Shown one piece after another: positions 17,804 through 26,849 of a DNA stretch of 64,000 nt. This DNA comes from Streptomyces sp. P9-A4 (GTDB lineage: Bacteria > Actinomycetota > Actinomycetes > Streptomycetales > Streptomycetaceae): contig NZ_JAZIFY010000001.1 in NCBI RefSeq assembly GCF_036634195.1, positions 2,490,501 to 2,554,500 of the forward strand, given 5' to 3'. The notes under the pieces are model-generated. The model was not told the origin of the DNA. It saw nothing but the letters and a program-made list of their open reading frames with translations, and did not search any database. The position numbers and the translations under genes were made by a program. Numbering within the stretch: the first letter of the stretch is position 1; each line of letters begins with the position of its first letter.

Positions 17804-19938
17804 CGGCCCCTGGCCAGGAGCTCGCGGGTGCGCTGGAGGCGCAGCGCGAGCTGGACCTCCAGGACCTGGCCGGGCTTCTGCCATTCGGGGCCGAGGAGTT
17901 CGCCGATCCGCTCCAGGCGCCGGGAGACCGTGTTGGGGTGGACGTGCAGGGCCTCGGCGGCGTTCGTCGGGCTGCCGCCGGAGGCGAAGTACGCCTCCAG
18001 GGTGTGGGTGAGGTCGGTGAACCGCTCGGCGTCGTAGTCGAGCACGGGTCCGATCGCCGCCTCGACGAAGCCGTCCACGTCGTTGTCGTCGGAGAGCAGC
18101 AGCCCGAGAAAGCCCAGGTCCTGCACGGAGGCGGCGGAGCCGGTGCCGCCGAGCGCGCTCATCGCGTCCAGGCAGCGGCCGGCCTCCTGGTGCATCCGCG
18201 CGACGCCGTCCGGGCTCTGCGCGGGTCCGGCGGCGGCGACGGAGACGGGGTGCCCGAGCAGCGGGGACAGTTCGTCGGCGACGGCCCGCGCGGCGGCCGA
18301 GGCGTCGATGCCCGGGAGCAGCAGCACGATGCAGCCGCCCTGCACGGTCTTCAGACCGGAGAGGCGGTACGCGTAGGAGGACGCCCAGACCACGGCCCTG
18401 CCCTGTTCGCCGCCCTCCGGCCGGGCGAGCACGAGGACGTGCGGCTTGCGCAGGTCGACGCCGAGGCGGCGGGCCCGCTGGGCGATCTGCTGCGGTGCGT
18501 GCGGCGGGTCGGCGATGAGGTCGTCGAGGAGTTCGTCGCGGACGGGTCCTTCGGCGACGGCGGTGGAGCGGCGCATGAGGAGGAGGAACGCGACGGACTG
18601 GGCGGCGAGTTCGAGCAGCCGTTCGTCCTCGCCGGTGAGTCCGCCGGCGGCCCGGATGACGAGGCCGCCGAGGTCCTCGGAGCCCGCGATGACGGGCGCG
18701 ACCCAGGTGTCGTCGTCGGCGAGGACCGGGCGGCGGCGGGCGTGCGCGTCGAGCGAGGCCTTGGCGACGGCCTCCTCGTCGAGACCGGGGAGGTCCCCGG
18801 CACCGGCGAGGCAGCGGCCTCCGGGGTCGCGGATCATCACGGTCGCGTCGAGGGCGTCGGCGGTGGCCTTGGCCACGTTGCAGAGGTCGCCGCCCGCGAG
18901 GACCAGGTTCATGATGCGGCCGTGGGCCTCGCTGACGTGCCGCATCCGGGTGAGGCTCGTACGGACCCGGGAGCTGTCCCGTTCCAGCTCGGAGACCTCG
19001 GCACGGGTGCGGTCGAGGAGTCCGGCCTTCTCGACGGCGAGGGCGGCGAGGTCCGCGAGGGCGGCGAGGAGTCCGATCTCCTCGGCCGTGTGGTCGCGGA
19101 CGCGCCGGTCGGCGCCGTGCAGGGCGCCGATCACGGTGTCGCCGCTGCGCAGCGGGGCGGCCATGATCGCGTGCAGGTCCTCGGCGCGCAGGGCCGTCTC
19201 GGCGGCCTCGTCGAAGGCGGGGGCGTGGACGCCGGCGTCGAGGGAGCCGGAGGGCGCGAAGCGTTCGTCGGCGAGGTAGTCGGCGGTCCAGACGGGTTCG
19301 CCGTGGAGCTGGACGGCGCCGCCGAGCCCGTACCCCTCGGCGATCCTGAGTCCGGGGGCGAGCCGGGGGCCCGCGCCGCGGCCGGCCCGGGAGCCCTCGG
19401 TGGTGTGGACGTAGCAGGCGCCGTGCGGGCCGCGCAGGGTGACGTACGCGAGGTCGAGGCCGAGGAGCCGGCGGGCGCGGCGGGTGATGACCCGCAGCAG
19501 GCTTTCGAGGTCGTACGAGGAGGTCAGGTCGCGCGCGGTGTCGGCGAGGGCGGCGAGCCCGGCCTCACGGCGGACGGCCTGCTCGCGGACGGCCTGCTCG
19601 CGCCGGGCGGCCTGCTCAAGGGCGGCCCGCTCAAGGGCCGTCTGTTCGAGGAAGTCCTGATCGGGGAAGTCCTGATCGCCGAAGACCTGCTCGCGGAAGA
19701 CCTGATCAAGGGCGCCCCGGTCGTCGCCGCGCGCCTCCCGTTCCCGTCCCGCGTGGGCCTCCCCGGCCAGTGCCACGGCCCGTTCGAGGCGGGCGAGCGC
19801 GTCGCCTTCGAGGCCGGTGGCACGGGCCTCGGCGAGGACGGCGTCGAAGCGGGCGGGCGGCGCCTGCCGGGCGAGCAGTTCGAGGACCGTGAGCAGCGCG
19901 TCGGCACCACCGGCTCCGTCCGCGCCGTGCAAGCTCAT
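17776..19938 (-). CDS. PucR/CdaR-type transcriptional regulator with GAF domain and pentad-repeat linker
   Basis: This 720-residue regulator has a helical N-terminus (1-70), a periodic Gln/Arg/Glu-rich linker (about 77-128) built of five-residue units such as QVFRE, QVFGD, QDFPD, QDFLE, QTALE and QAVRE, a GAF domain (about 135-290, YDLESLLRVITRRARRLLGLDLAYV), a coiled-coil segment, and a C-terminal PucR HTH (LEAYFASGGSPTNAAEALHV, then HPNTVSRRLERI). Such proteins sense small ligands through GAF and bind DNA at the C-terminus. Its 3' end overlaps that of the IS701-like gene by 28 bp. The AT-rich stretch at about 20000-20035 is a probable promoter. Confidence 0.87.
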   Translation of the reverse strand: MSLHGADGAGGADALLTVLELLARQAPPARFDAVLAEARATGLEGDALARLERAVALAGEAHAGREREARGDDRGALDQVFREQVFGDQDFPDQDFLEQTALERAALEQAARREQAVREQAVRREAGLAALADTARDLTSSYDLESLLRVITRRARRLLGLDLAYVTLRGPHGACYVHTTEGSRAGRGAGPRLAPGLRIAEGYGLGGAVQLHGEPVWTADYLADERFAPSGSLDAGVHAPAFDEAAETALRAEDLHAIMAAPLRSGDTVIGALHGADRRVRDHTAEEIGLLAALADLAALAVEKAGLLDRTRAEVSELERDSSRVRTSLTRMRHVSEAHGRIMNLVLAGGDLCNVAKATADALDATVMIRDPGGRCLAGAGDLPGLDEEAVAKASLDAHARRRPVLADDDTWVAPVIAGSEDLGGLVIRAAGGLTGEDERLLELAAQSVAFLLLMRRSTAVAEGPVRDELLDDLIADPPHAPQQIAQRARRLGVDLRKPHVLVLARPEGGEQGRAVVWASSYAYRLSGLKTVQGGCIVLLLPGIDASAAARAVADELSPLLGHPVSVAAAGPAQSPDGVARMHQEAGRCLDAMSALGGTGSAASVQDLGFLGLLLSDDNDVDGFVEAAIGPVLDYDAERFTDLTHTLEAYFASGGSPTNAAEALHVHPNTVSRRLERIGELLGPEWQKPGQVLEVQLALRLQRTRELLARGRQPAERPEP

Positions 19939-20107
19939 GGCCCCTACCCCCGTGGTCGAGCGAAATCGGGCACCTGGGAGGAAACCCGTACTGCTCGCCG
20001 AAAATAATTCGGCTTCGGGAGTCGGTCAACGGTGAGTTGCCGCACTTCATTCCCCGCCGGTGCCCGCGCCGTCGACCGCCCGGCGCGTTTCGTGGTTTCC
20101 GGCGCCG

Positions 20108-21007
20108 TCAGCCGACGGAGCCCGCAGGGACGAGCCGGGCGCGGGTGGGGCTGAACTGGGTGGGGCTGAACTGGGCCGGGATGCGGGGAGCGTACACGGG
20201 GCGGATCGCGGTCTCCCGGACGGCGAGGACCGAGCGCTGGAGGCGTCTGAGCCGCGCCGACGGCTCCATGCCGCTCTCCGCCAGGAGCGAGGCGCTCAGC
20301 CGCTCGTACGCGGCGAGGGCCTCGTCGTGGTGGCCGCAGCGCAGCAGCGCGACGATGTAGTGGGCGTGCAGCGGTTCGTTGGTGCGGTAGCGGGCGGTGA
20401 GCCCGGAGAGTTCGGAGACGAGTTCGGCGTGCCGGCCGAGGCCGAGCTGTGCTTCCACCCACTGGTCGAGCACGCTCAGCCGGGAGGTTTCGAGGCGCTC
20501 GATCTCCCTGCGGAGACGGGGTCCTGCGGCGACGCCCGCGTAGGGCTCGCCGCGCCACAGGGCGAGGGCCTCGCCGAGACGGAGCGCGGCCCTCGGCAGG
20601 TCACCCGCCTCCATGGCCCGGTAGCCGGCGCCGGCCGCGCGCTCGAACTGCCAGACGTCGTTGGCGCCGCCGCCGGTGTCGAGCCGGTAGCCGCCGGGCT
20701 GGGAGACGAGGATCGCGTCGGCGGTGCGCCGGTCGGACCAGCCGCCGGGCCGGGGCTCGGCCGGGTCGGCGCCGCGCAGCGCACCCGCGATGAGGGTGCG
20801 CAACTCGGCTATGTGGGACTGGAGTTCGGTACGGGCTCCGCGGGGCGCGCCGGACGGCCACAGCTCCTCGGTCAGGACCGTCACGGGGACGACCTGGTCG
20901 GCGCTGGCCGTGAGCAGGGCGAGGAGCTGCCGGGGTGCGGCGGCCGTCGGGGTGATCGACACCCCGTGCTCGCGCACCGACAGCCCCCCCAGGATCCGGA
21001 CGTCCAC
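20108..21007 (-). CDS. AfsR/SARP-family transcriptional regulator (BTAD domain)
   Basis: The protein has 299 residues. An N-terminal OmpR-like winged helix (1-100: MDVRILGGLSVREHG, RQLLALLTASADQVVPVTVL, TELQSHIAELR) is followed by the bacterial transcriptional activation domain (about 115-265: GDLPRAALRLGEALALWRGEP, LLRCGHHDEALAAYERL). SARPs activate secondary-metabolite clusters, but no such cluster is visible here, so its targets may be distant. GTG 21007 follows GAGGGGGCAAG. The tail contains a duplicated AQFSPTQFSPT. Its upstream region is unusually AT-rich and palindromic. Confidence 0.9.
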   Translation of the reverse strand: MDVRILGGLSVREHGVSITPTAAAPRQLLALLTASADQVVPVTVLTEELWPSGAPRGARTELQSHIAELRTLIAGALRGADPAEPRPGGWSDRRTADAILVSQPGGYRLDTGGGANDVWQFERAAGAGYRAMEAGDLPRAALRLGEALALWRGEPYAGVAAGPRLRREIERLETSRLSVLDQWVEAQLGLGRHAELVSELSGLTARYRTNEPLHAHYIVALLRCGHHDEALAAYERLSASLLAESGMEPSARLRRLQRSVLAVRETAIRPVYAPRIPAQFSPTQFSPTRARLVPAGSVG

Positions 21008-21316
21008 CTTGCCCCCTCAGTGCCTGTGTGGTGTCTGCGCGCGGGATGACTCTCGATGATTAGAAAAGACCCCCGTAGGCATGTCAATAAGAAACCGGAG
21101 GGTATGGAAACCCGACCCTGGATATCGGGGTGATTCACCCCCTTTGTCGAGATATCTGAGCGTAGGGATTTCGTCAGTGGCGGAGACTGACACACGCCGG
21201 AAGACTGTTTCCGGACTCGTAGGTACGCTTTCGCGGGCCCCTCGTGGGAACGGGAGGTGGCCTCACCCGCGAGTTCACGCCAGAAACGGGCAGGGGGGTA
21301 CGGTTCCGGGCGGGAC
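21008..21316. promoter_or_regulatory. Promoter region of the SARP gene with nested palindromes
   Basis: This 309-bp gap is much richer in A+T than its surroundings. It contains a perfect palindrome GGGGTGATTCACCCC (21127-21141), flanked by two GATATC hexamers exactly 30 bp apart (21121 and 21151), and an inverted repeat CCGGAA-N6-TTCCGG (21197-21214). These look like operator sites for one or more dimeric regulators of the SARP gene. No gene is supported in the gap. Confidence 0.6.
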
Positions 21317-21784
21317 CTACTGGACGGCGGCGGCCGTCAGCAGGCCGAACGCGGCGACGACCAGCGCCGTACGGATCCGGTGGAAGCCGTTCCAGCGCTT
21401 CTCGAAGGCGGCGCGGACGGCGGCCGGGGCCTCGCCCGTCGACTCCGAGGCGGCCAGGGCCGTGTTGAGCGGGATGTTGCCGCCGACGGTGACCGCGTGA
21501 TTGAGGACCGCGGCGACGAGCCCCATGAGGACCAGCCACTTCTGCGTGTCCGTACGCCCGTCGGCCGGCACGAAGAACGCGGCGGCGGGGAAGGCGACCA
21601 CCCCGAGGAAGACGGCCATGAACACGCCCCTCGGCACCGACTCGTTGATCCTGCGCATCGCCGTGACGAACTCGGCGTCCGTCAGCCGGGCCAGCGCGGG
21701 CATGATCCCGGCCTGGAAGATCAGCATGAATCCGGCGTACAGCCCGGTGCATCCGACGGCGAGAGCGAGCAACAGGGAGGCCAT
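21317..21784 (-). CDS. DUF1772 (anthrone-oxygenase-like) membrane protein
   Basis: The 155-residue protein has four predicted membrane helices. The first (MASLLLALAVGCTGLYAGFM) is followed by the family's AMRRINESVPRGVF segment and the last helices end near the C-terminus; NHAVTVGGNIPLN is typical of DUF1772. Family members include small membrane oxygenases that act on aromatic polyketides (anthrones), but most are uncharacterised. It is adjacent to the SARP gene but separated by a promoter region. Confidence 0.82.
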   Translation of the reverse strand: MASLLLALAVGCTGLYAGFMLIFQAGIMPALARLTDAEFVTAMRRINESVPRGVFMAVFLGVVAFPAAAFFVPADGRTDTQKWLVLMGLVAAVLNHAVTVGGNIPLNTALAASESTGEAPAAVRAAFEKRWNGFHRIRTALVVAAFGLLTAAAVQ

Positions 21785-22244
21785 GCGGCCATTCTGACCC
21801 GCCGCCCGCCCGCGGCGTCAGTGTTTGCGGATCAGCCGTGACACCGGCACCGGAGAAGGGGGCCGCACGGGGCCCCGCCCGTACGGACCCCCGGATCTCA
21901 GCTGTACGGGGCCGCCCGGCCCGAGTGGTCGGCGGTGGAGGGCCGGTCGCCGTTCGCAGCCCCCCGATCGCAAGTCCGGCCGCGAGCAGCCCCGCGACGG
22001 TGGCCGAGAACCGCCCCCGTCGGCCCGTTCCTCGCCGGGTCGTCGCGCTGCCGGGTCGTCCCATGTCATCTCCCCCTCCCCGTAAGGCACTTGCGAATGT
22101 GACGAACGAGAGGGCCCGCCGGAAGCAGTCGAAGGTGTTGCGGATGAATCTCGATGCGGCAACGGCGCCCGGGATGACGTGGTGTGGCATGGATTCGCCA
22201 TCCTTCTCAACAGGGGTTGTCACCGTGTGCAGTCGCATGCGTAC
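21785..22244. other. Intergenic region, possible short secreted-protein frame
   Basis: This 460-bp gap lies upstream of DUF1772 and of the LuxR-type gene. A minus-strand frame from about 22064 (MGRPGSATTRRG) encodes a basic N-terminus and a hydrophobic stretch like a signal peptide after GGGAGGGGGAG. It then runs on through the DUF1772 gene in a different frame, so it is not convincing as a whole gene. It could be a frameshifted remnant. The segment 22075-22240 is likely promoter DNA. Confidence 0.35.
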
Positions 22245-23000
22245 ATGGAGTGGACATCGATCGGGCGGGGGTGGTCAGCGGTGGCAGAGAGCGCGGGCTC
22301 CGTGATGCTCGCCCGTTCGGCGATGAACCGGGCCGCGACCGAGGGACAGCGGCCCGCGGGGCGCCCGGTCCGGGGTGCGCGGCGCATCAGCGCGGCGCTC
22401 GCCGGGCTGGCCGCTTCCACCCGGTACGAACTGCTGACCTTCGACGACCCGGTCGCGTCCGCGGGCTGCGCGATTCCCGAGCCGTTCCTGCAGTTGGCGG
22501 GAGCGTGCATGCGGGCCGCGGCGGAGCGGGCCGACGAGGTCAGGAGGATCGTGCCGCGGCACGCGCTGCCCCGGATCGAGTCGGGCGTCCGGATGCCGGG
22601 CCGGGCCAGACTGGCGGAGTCGATCCCGTTCAAGATGATCGTGGTCGACCGGACCGTGGCGGCGCTCCCGCTCGACCTCGAACTCCTCTACAACGGGCTG
22701 CTGCTGATCCGGGACCCGGTGGTGGTGCAGGCCCTCGTCCGGGCGCACCGCGTCTGCTGGGCGGCGGCCGAGGAGCTGACGTACACACCGTCGCCCCCGC
22801 CGCCGCCCCACGATCTGCCGCCGCAGCTGCGTCCGGTCCTCGACGCCCTGCTGTCGGGGCTCACGGACGAGACGGCGTCGGCCCGACTCGGCATGTCGGC
22901 GCGGACGTACAGCCGCCGGGTCGGCGAGCTGATGGCGGCCCTTGGCACGACGAGCCGCTTCCGCGCGGGCGCGGAAGCGGCTCGGAGGGGGTGGCTGTGA
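22245..23000 (+). CDS. LuxR-type helix-turn-helix regulator
   Basis: About 251 residues. The C-terminal 60 residues form a LuxR-type HTH (LPPQLRPVLDALLSGLTDET, ASARLGMSARTYSRRVGELM). The N-terminal half resembles the helical and PLD-like domain of actinobacterial TrmB/LuxR-type orphan regulators (AALAGLAASTRYELLTFDDP, PFKMIVVDRTVAALPLDLE). The start is uncertain: ATG 22245 has no ribosome site, and GTG 22281 is an in-frame alternative. No partner is obvious; the flanking genes point in other directions. Confidence 0.7.
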   Translation: MEWTSIGRGWSAVAESAGSVMLARSAMNRAATEGQRPAGRPVRGARRISAALAGLAASTRYELLTFDDPVASAGCAIPEPFLQLAGACMRAAAERADEVRRIVPRHALPRIESGVRMPGRARLAESIPFKMIVVDRTVAALPLDLELLYNGLLLIRDPVVVQALVRAHRVCWAAAEELTYTPSPPPPPHDLPPQLRPVLDALLSGLTDETASARLGMSARTYSRRVGELMAALGTTSRFRAGAEAARRGWL

Positions 23001-23012
23001 CGAGACCCTGAG

Positions 23013-23075
23013 GCCCCGGCCCAGGGCTTGCGGATACGTGCCCGCCGCCCCGGCCCGGGCCTTTCGGATACGTGC
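23013..23075. repeat. 29-bp imperfect direct repeat between convergent genes
   Basis: Two copies, at 23013-23041 and 23047-23075, share GCCCCGGCCC at one end and CGGATACGTGC at the other and differ at a few central bases. They fill the whole gap between the LuxR-type gene and the ABC permease. The second copy contains the palindrome GGCCCGGGCC. Confidence 0.7.
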
Positions 23076-23076
23076 T

Positions 23077-23982
23077 CTAGGACACGATGTCCTTGCGGGC
23101 GAAGCCCCGGAAGGCGAGGGCGAAGAGGACGAGGGCGTACGTGAGGGAGATCGCCGTGCCCTTCACCATGCCGCCCCACTCCAGCTGCGGCTGGAGCGCG
23201 TCGATCCAGGCGAACTGCCAGTGCGCGGGCAGGTACTCGCGCCAGTCGCCGAGGGCCGTGACGGCGTCCAGGACGTTGCCGACGATGGTCAGGCCGACGG
23301 CGCCGCCGACCGCGCCGAGCGGGGCGTCGGTCCGGGTGGAGAGCCAGAAGGCGAGTCCCGCCGTGACCAGTTGGGAGGCGAAGACGAACGCGACGGCGAC
23401 CGCGATCCGGAACAGCGCGTCCCCGGCGGGCACCGAGCCCCCGGTGGGCAGCTGGAGCGGCCCCCAGCCGTACGCGACCGTGCCCGCCACGAGGGCCACC
23501 AGCGGCAGCAGGACCATCGCGGCCGCGCTGTAGCCGAGGGCGACCGCCAGCTTGGAGGCGAGGAGCCGGAACCGGGGCACGGGCGCGGCCAGGAGGTAGC
23601 GCAGTGAGGACCAGCTCGCCTCGGAGGCGACGGTGTCCCCGCAGAACAGGGCGACGGGGACGACGAGGAGGAAACCGGCCGAGACGAAGAGGCAGGTCGC
23701 GGCGAAGTTGGCGCCGGAGGCCGTCGCCGTGTCCATCAGGGTGATGCGGCTGTTGCCGCCGCCGTCCGGCTCGCCGCCGACCGCGAACGCGATCATCAGG
23801 ACGAACGGCAGCGCGACCAGGATGCCGCCCATGACCAGGGTGCGGCGGCGCTTCCACTGCCGGAGCGCTTCGACCCGCAGGGGCAGGGTGCGTCCGGGGC
23901 GGTAGCCGGGGGCGGAGTCCGGCGGGGTCGCGCCGGTCCCGTCGGCGTCGGCGGTCGTGGCGGTGTCGAGCAGCGGGCTCAT
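23077..23982 (-). CDS. ABC-2 type transporter permease
   Basis: The 301-residue protein has a polar 45-residue N-terminus and six predicted membrane helices, the first at FVLMIAFAVGGEP after RQWKRRRTLVMGGILVALP. It ends with FRGFARKDIVS, a common ABC-2 permease ending. The ATG at 23982 overlaps the stop of the upstream hydrolase-ATPase fusion (ATGA), so the two form one transporter. The substrate is not known. Confidence 0.87.
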   Translation of the reverse strand: MSPLLDTATTADADGTGATPPDSAPGYRPGRTLPLRVEALRQWKRRRTLVMGGILVALPFVLMIAFAVGGEPDGGGNSRITLMDTATASGANFAATCLFVSAGFLLVVPVALFCGDTVASEASWSSLRYLLAAPVPRFRLLASKLAVALGYSAAAMVLLPLVALVAGTVAYGWGPLQLPTGGSVPAGDALFRIAVAVAFVFASQLVTAGLAFWLSTRTDAPLGAVGGAVGLTIVGNVLDAVTALGDWREYLPAHWQFAWIDALQPQLEWGGMVKGTAISLTYALVLFALAFRGFARKDIVS

Positions 23983-26714
23983 GCGGCTCCGCCTCCGATC
24001 AGGGTCAGGAAGGCGTCTTCGAGGCGCCGGTGCGGTCCGACCCCGGTCAGGGGGACGTCCAGGCCGACGAGTTCGCCGATGAGGGCGGTCGGTTCGAGGC
24101 CGTCGAGGCGGACCAGGATGCCGCCGTCGGTCCGGGTGGCCCCGGCGACGCCCGGGAGGGCGCCGACCTTCTCCACGAGGGCGTCGGGGACGGGCGCCCC
24201 GAGCGTCACCAGGAGGGTGTCGCCGGAGCCGGTGATCTCGGCGACGGGTCCCGCCTGTACGAGCTGTCCCCGGTCCATGACGACGAGATGGGTGCAGGAC
24301 TGCTCGACCTCGGCGAGGAGGTGGCTGGAGACGATGACGGTACGGCCGCCGGCCGCGTACCGGATCATCACCTCGCGCATCTCGCGGATCTGCGGCGGGT
24401 CGAGTCCGTTGGTGGGCTCGTCCAGGATCAGCAGGTCCGGCAGGCCGAGCATGGCCTGGGCGAGGGCGAGGCGCTGCCGCATGCCCTGCGAGTAGGTGCG
24501 GACGGCGCGTTCCAGTGCGCCGCCGAGGTTCGCGATGCGCAGGGCCTCGTCGACGTGGGCGTCCTCGGCGGGGCGACCGGTGGCCTTCCAGTACAGGTCC
24601 AGGTTCTCCCGGCCCGAGAGGTGCGGCAGGAAGCCGGCGCCCTCGACGAACGCGCCGACCCGGGAGAGGACCGGGGCGCCGGGCCGGATGGCCTGGCCGG
24701 AGACCCGGATCTCGCCCTCGTCGGGGGTGATCAGGCCCATCAGCATGCGCAGGGTGGTGGTCTTCCCGGCGCCGTTGGGTCCGAGGAGGCCGAGCACCTG
24801 GCCCTGCTCGACGCGGAAGGAGAGGTCCTTGACGCTGAACGGGGTCTCTCCTGCTTGAGCGAAGCCGAGAGCCTGGGGAAGCCCGCCGCCCTTGTACTTC
24901 TTGGACAGTCCGGTGATCTGGAGGGGTACGGAGACGAGTCCGGGGTCGGGCGCGGGGGCGGCGGTGCGGCGGCGGGCGGTGAGCAGCAGCGCGGCGGCGA
25001 CGGCGAGGCCGAGCAGCGGCAGGCCCCACACCCACCAGGGGAAGCCGGCGGCCTGGGTGGCGAGGCCGGGCGCGGTGGGGACGGTCAGCGGGCCCTCGAC
25101 GGCGACGGTGTACCCGGCGGGGACCACCGGGGAGGCGTAGCCGAGGTCGGTGGCGGCGACGACGAGCCGGAGCCGGTGCCCGGCCTCCACCTCGTGGTCG
25201 ATGGCGGGGAGGGTGAGCGTGACGCTCTTCCCGGCCTTGGCGCCGTCGACGCGGACGGGGGTGACGAGCTGGGCGGGCAGCACCTGCTGACGCCCGTCGG
25301 GCCCGACGTCGTACACCTTGCCGAAGAGAACGGCGGAGCCGTCGGCGGCGGTGGAGGTGACCTTGACGCGGACGGTCGGTGTGCCGGTGATCCGCAGGGC
25401 TCCGGTCTGCGGTTTCGCGTCGAAGCGGGCGTGCTGGCCGGGGAAGTCGAGGGAGAGGCCGACGCCGAGGGAGGAGAGTCCGGCGATGCCGCCGCCGAGC
25501 CCGGGGACGGCGGAGACGGCGGGCGGTGCGGCGCCCGCGGGGTTGGTGAAGGTCTGCGGCGGTCCCGCGAGGGCCACGGCCATGGGTCCCGCGGTGAGGC
25601 CCGGGTAGTGGTCGTCGGTCGCGGCGCGCAGGGTGGCCTGTCCGTCGGTGGAGTCGACGCCTCCGGTGCGGCTGACGCGGAAGGCGGGCCCGGTGTCGAC
25701 GGAGGTGTCGCGCTTCAGCCAGCGGTCGAACCAGGTGCTGATGCGGCGTTCGACGCGTTCGGTCTCGCGGTCGCCGCCGTCGTGGCCGCCGGAGATCCAG
25801 TCGACGGCGACGGGGGCGCCGTTGGCGGTGAGGGCGCGGGCCATGGCGTCGGACTGGGCGAGGGTGAAGAGGGAGTCGGACTGGCCCTGGACGAGGAGGG
25901 CGGGGACCTTGATCCGGGCGCCGACGGCGGAGGGGCTGCGGGCTTCGAGGAGGGCGCGGGCGGCGGCGTCGGGCTTCCCGGAGACGGCTACGCGCTGGTA
26001 GAGGGCGCAGAGTTCGGGGGTGAAGCGCCCGCAGGCGTCGGCCGCCCCGGGCGCGGCGGCTCCGGCCCCGGCTCCGGTTCCTGCTCCTGCTCCTGCTGCT
26101 GCTCCCGCCGCGGGCCGGTCGCCCGCCGAGAAGAAGATCCCGGCCCAGAGCTTCTTGAAGACGCCGTTCGGGAAGAGGGCGTCGGCCAGGTTCCAGTAGG
26201 TGATCTGGGGGGCGATGGCGTCGACGCGCGGATCGTGCCCGGCGGCCAGCAGGGAGATCGCGCCGCCGTACGAGGCGCCGGTGACGCCGACGCGCGGGTC
26301 GCCGGGCTTGTCGAGCAGGACCTCGGGGCGGGCGGCGAGCCAGTCGATCAGCTTGCGGGCGTCCTCGACCTCGTACGCGGGGTCGTTGAGGCCGATCCGC
26401 CCGGTGGAGGCGCCGAAGCCACGGGCGGACCAGGTGAGGACGGCGTAGCCGTCGCGGGCGAGCTGTTCGGCCTGGGCGCGGACGTCGTCCTTGGAGCCGC
26501 CGAAGCCGTGGCCGAGGAGGATGGCCGGCCGGCGCCCGTCACCGTCGCCGGTGAAGTACGAGGTGTCGAGCCGGGCACCGTCGATGTCGAGCGTCCGGTC
26601 CGCGCGGTGCACGGGCGGCGGATCGTCCGAGGCGACGGCGGTCCAGGTGCCGGCACCCGCGAGAACGGCGAGGACGGCGGTGACCGCGGCCCACCGGGGA
26701 AGTCGGAGTCGCAT
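23979..26714 (-). CDS. Natural fusion: exported S15-type alpha/beta hydrolase, membrane helix, ABC ATPase
   Basis: The 911-residue protein has a signal/anchor (AAVTAVLAVLAGAGTWTAVA), then an X-Pro dipeptidyl-peptidase-like alpha/beta hydrolase (about 40-330) with nucleophile motif GASYGG and SGGHDGG as the His loop. A beta-sandwich domain follows (to about 545), then one membrane helix (WWVWGLPLLGLAVAAALLL, about 565-585) and an ABC ATPase with Walker A GPNGAGKTT, signature YSQGM and Walker B LLILDEP. This topology puts the hydrolase outside the membrane and the ATPase inside. A low-complexity Ala/Gly insert (about 205-225) is slippage-prone. It is coupled to the permease gene by ATGA. Confidence 0.87.
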   Translation of the reverse strand: MRLRLPRWAAVTAVLAVLAGAGTWTAVASDDPPPVHRADRTLDIDGARLDTSYFTGDGDGRRPAILLGHGFGGSKDDVRAQAEQLARDGYAVLTWSARGFGASTGRIGLNDPAYEVEDARKLIDWLAARPEVLLDKPGDPRVGVTGASYGGAISLLAAGHDPRVDAIAPQITYWNLADALFPNGVFKKLWAGIFFSAGDRPAAGAAAGAGAGTGAGAGAAAPGAADACGRFTPELCALYQRVAVSGKPDAAARALLEARSPSAVGARIKVPALLVQGQSDSLFTLAQSDAMARALTANGAPVAVDWISGGHDGGDRETERVERRISTWFDRWLKRDTSVDTGPAFRVSRTGGVDSTDGQATLRAATDDHYPGLTAGPMAVALAGPPQTFTNPAGAAPPAVSAVPGLGGGIAGLSSLGVGLSLDFPGQHARFDAKPQTGALRITGTPTVRVKVTSTAADGSAVLFGKVYDVGPDGRQQVLPAQLVTPVRVDGAKAGKSVTLTLPAIDHEVEAGHRLRLVVAATDLGYASPVVPAGYTVAVEGPLTVPTAPGLATQAAGFPWWVWGLPLLGLAVAAALLLTARRRTAAPAPDPGLVSVPLQITGLSKKYKGGGLPQALGFAQAGETPFSVKDLSFRVEQGQVLGLLGPNGAGKTTTLRMLMGLITPDEGEIRVSGQAIRPGAPVLSRVGAFVEGAGFLPHLSGRENLDLYWKATGRPAEDAHVDEALRIANLGGALERAVRTYSQGMRQRLALAQAMLGLPDLLILDEPTNGLDPPQIREMREVMIRYAAGGRTVIVSSHLLAEVEQSCTHLVVMDRGQLVQAGPVAEITGSGDTLLVTLGAPVPDALVEKVGALPGVAGATRTDGGILVRLDGLEPTALIGELVGLDVPLTGVGPHRRLEDAFLTLIGGGAA

Positions 26715-26795
26715 GGTGTCGAGCCTAGGCGTCCCGGCCCCACCGTACGGCTGCCCGGGGGCGGAGCCGCCCGACCTTCTGGGGTCGTACGACAG

Positions 26796-26831
26796 CGCCG
26801 CCCCGTACCGCAGGTGCGGTACGGGGCGGCG
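26796..26831 (-). terminator. Strong hairpin terminator for the iol-mmsA operon
   Basis: A perfect inverted repeat with 17-bp arms and a GG centre (arm core CGCCGCCCCGTACCGCA) begins 19 bases past the mmsA stop. There is no long U-tract, as is usual for Streptomyces terminators. It also insulates the fusion gene downstream. Confidence 0.85.
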
Positions 26832-26849
26832 GGGTGCTGCCGGGCTTGA

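Noticed and set aside
21818..22064. Minus-strand signal-peptide-like frame MGRPGSATTRRG
   Set aside because: The frame has no stop before it enters the DUF1772 gene out of frame, so an independent gene is not supported.
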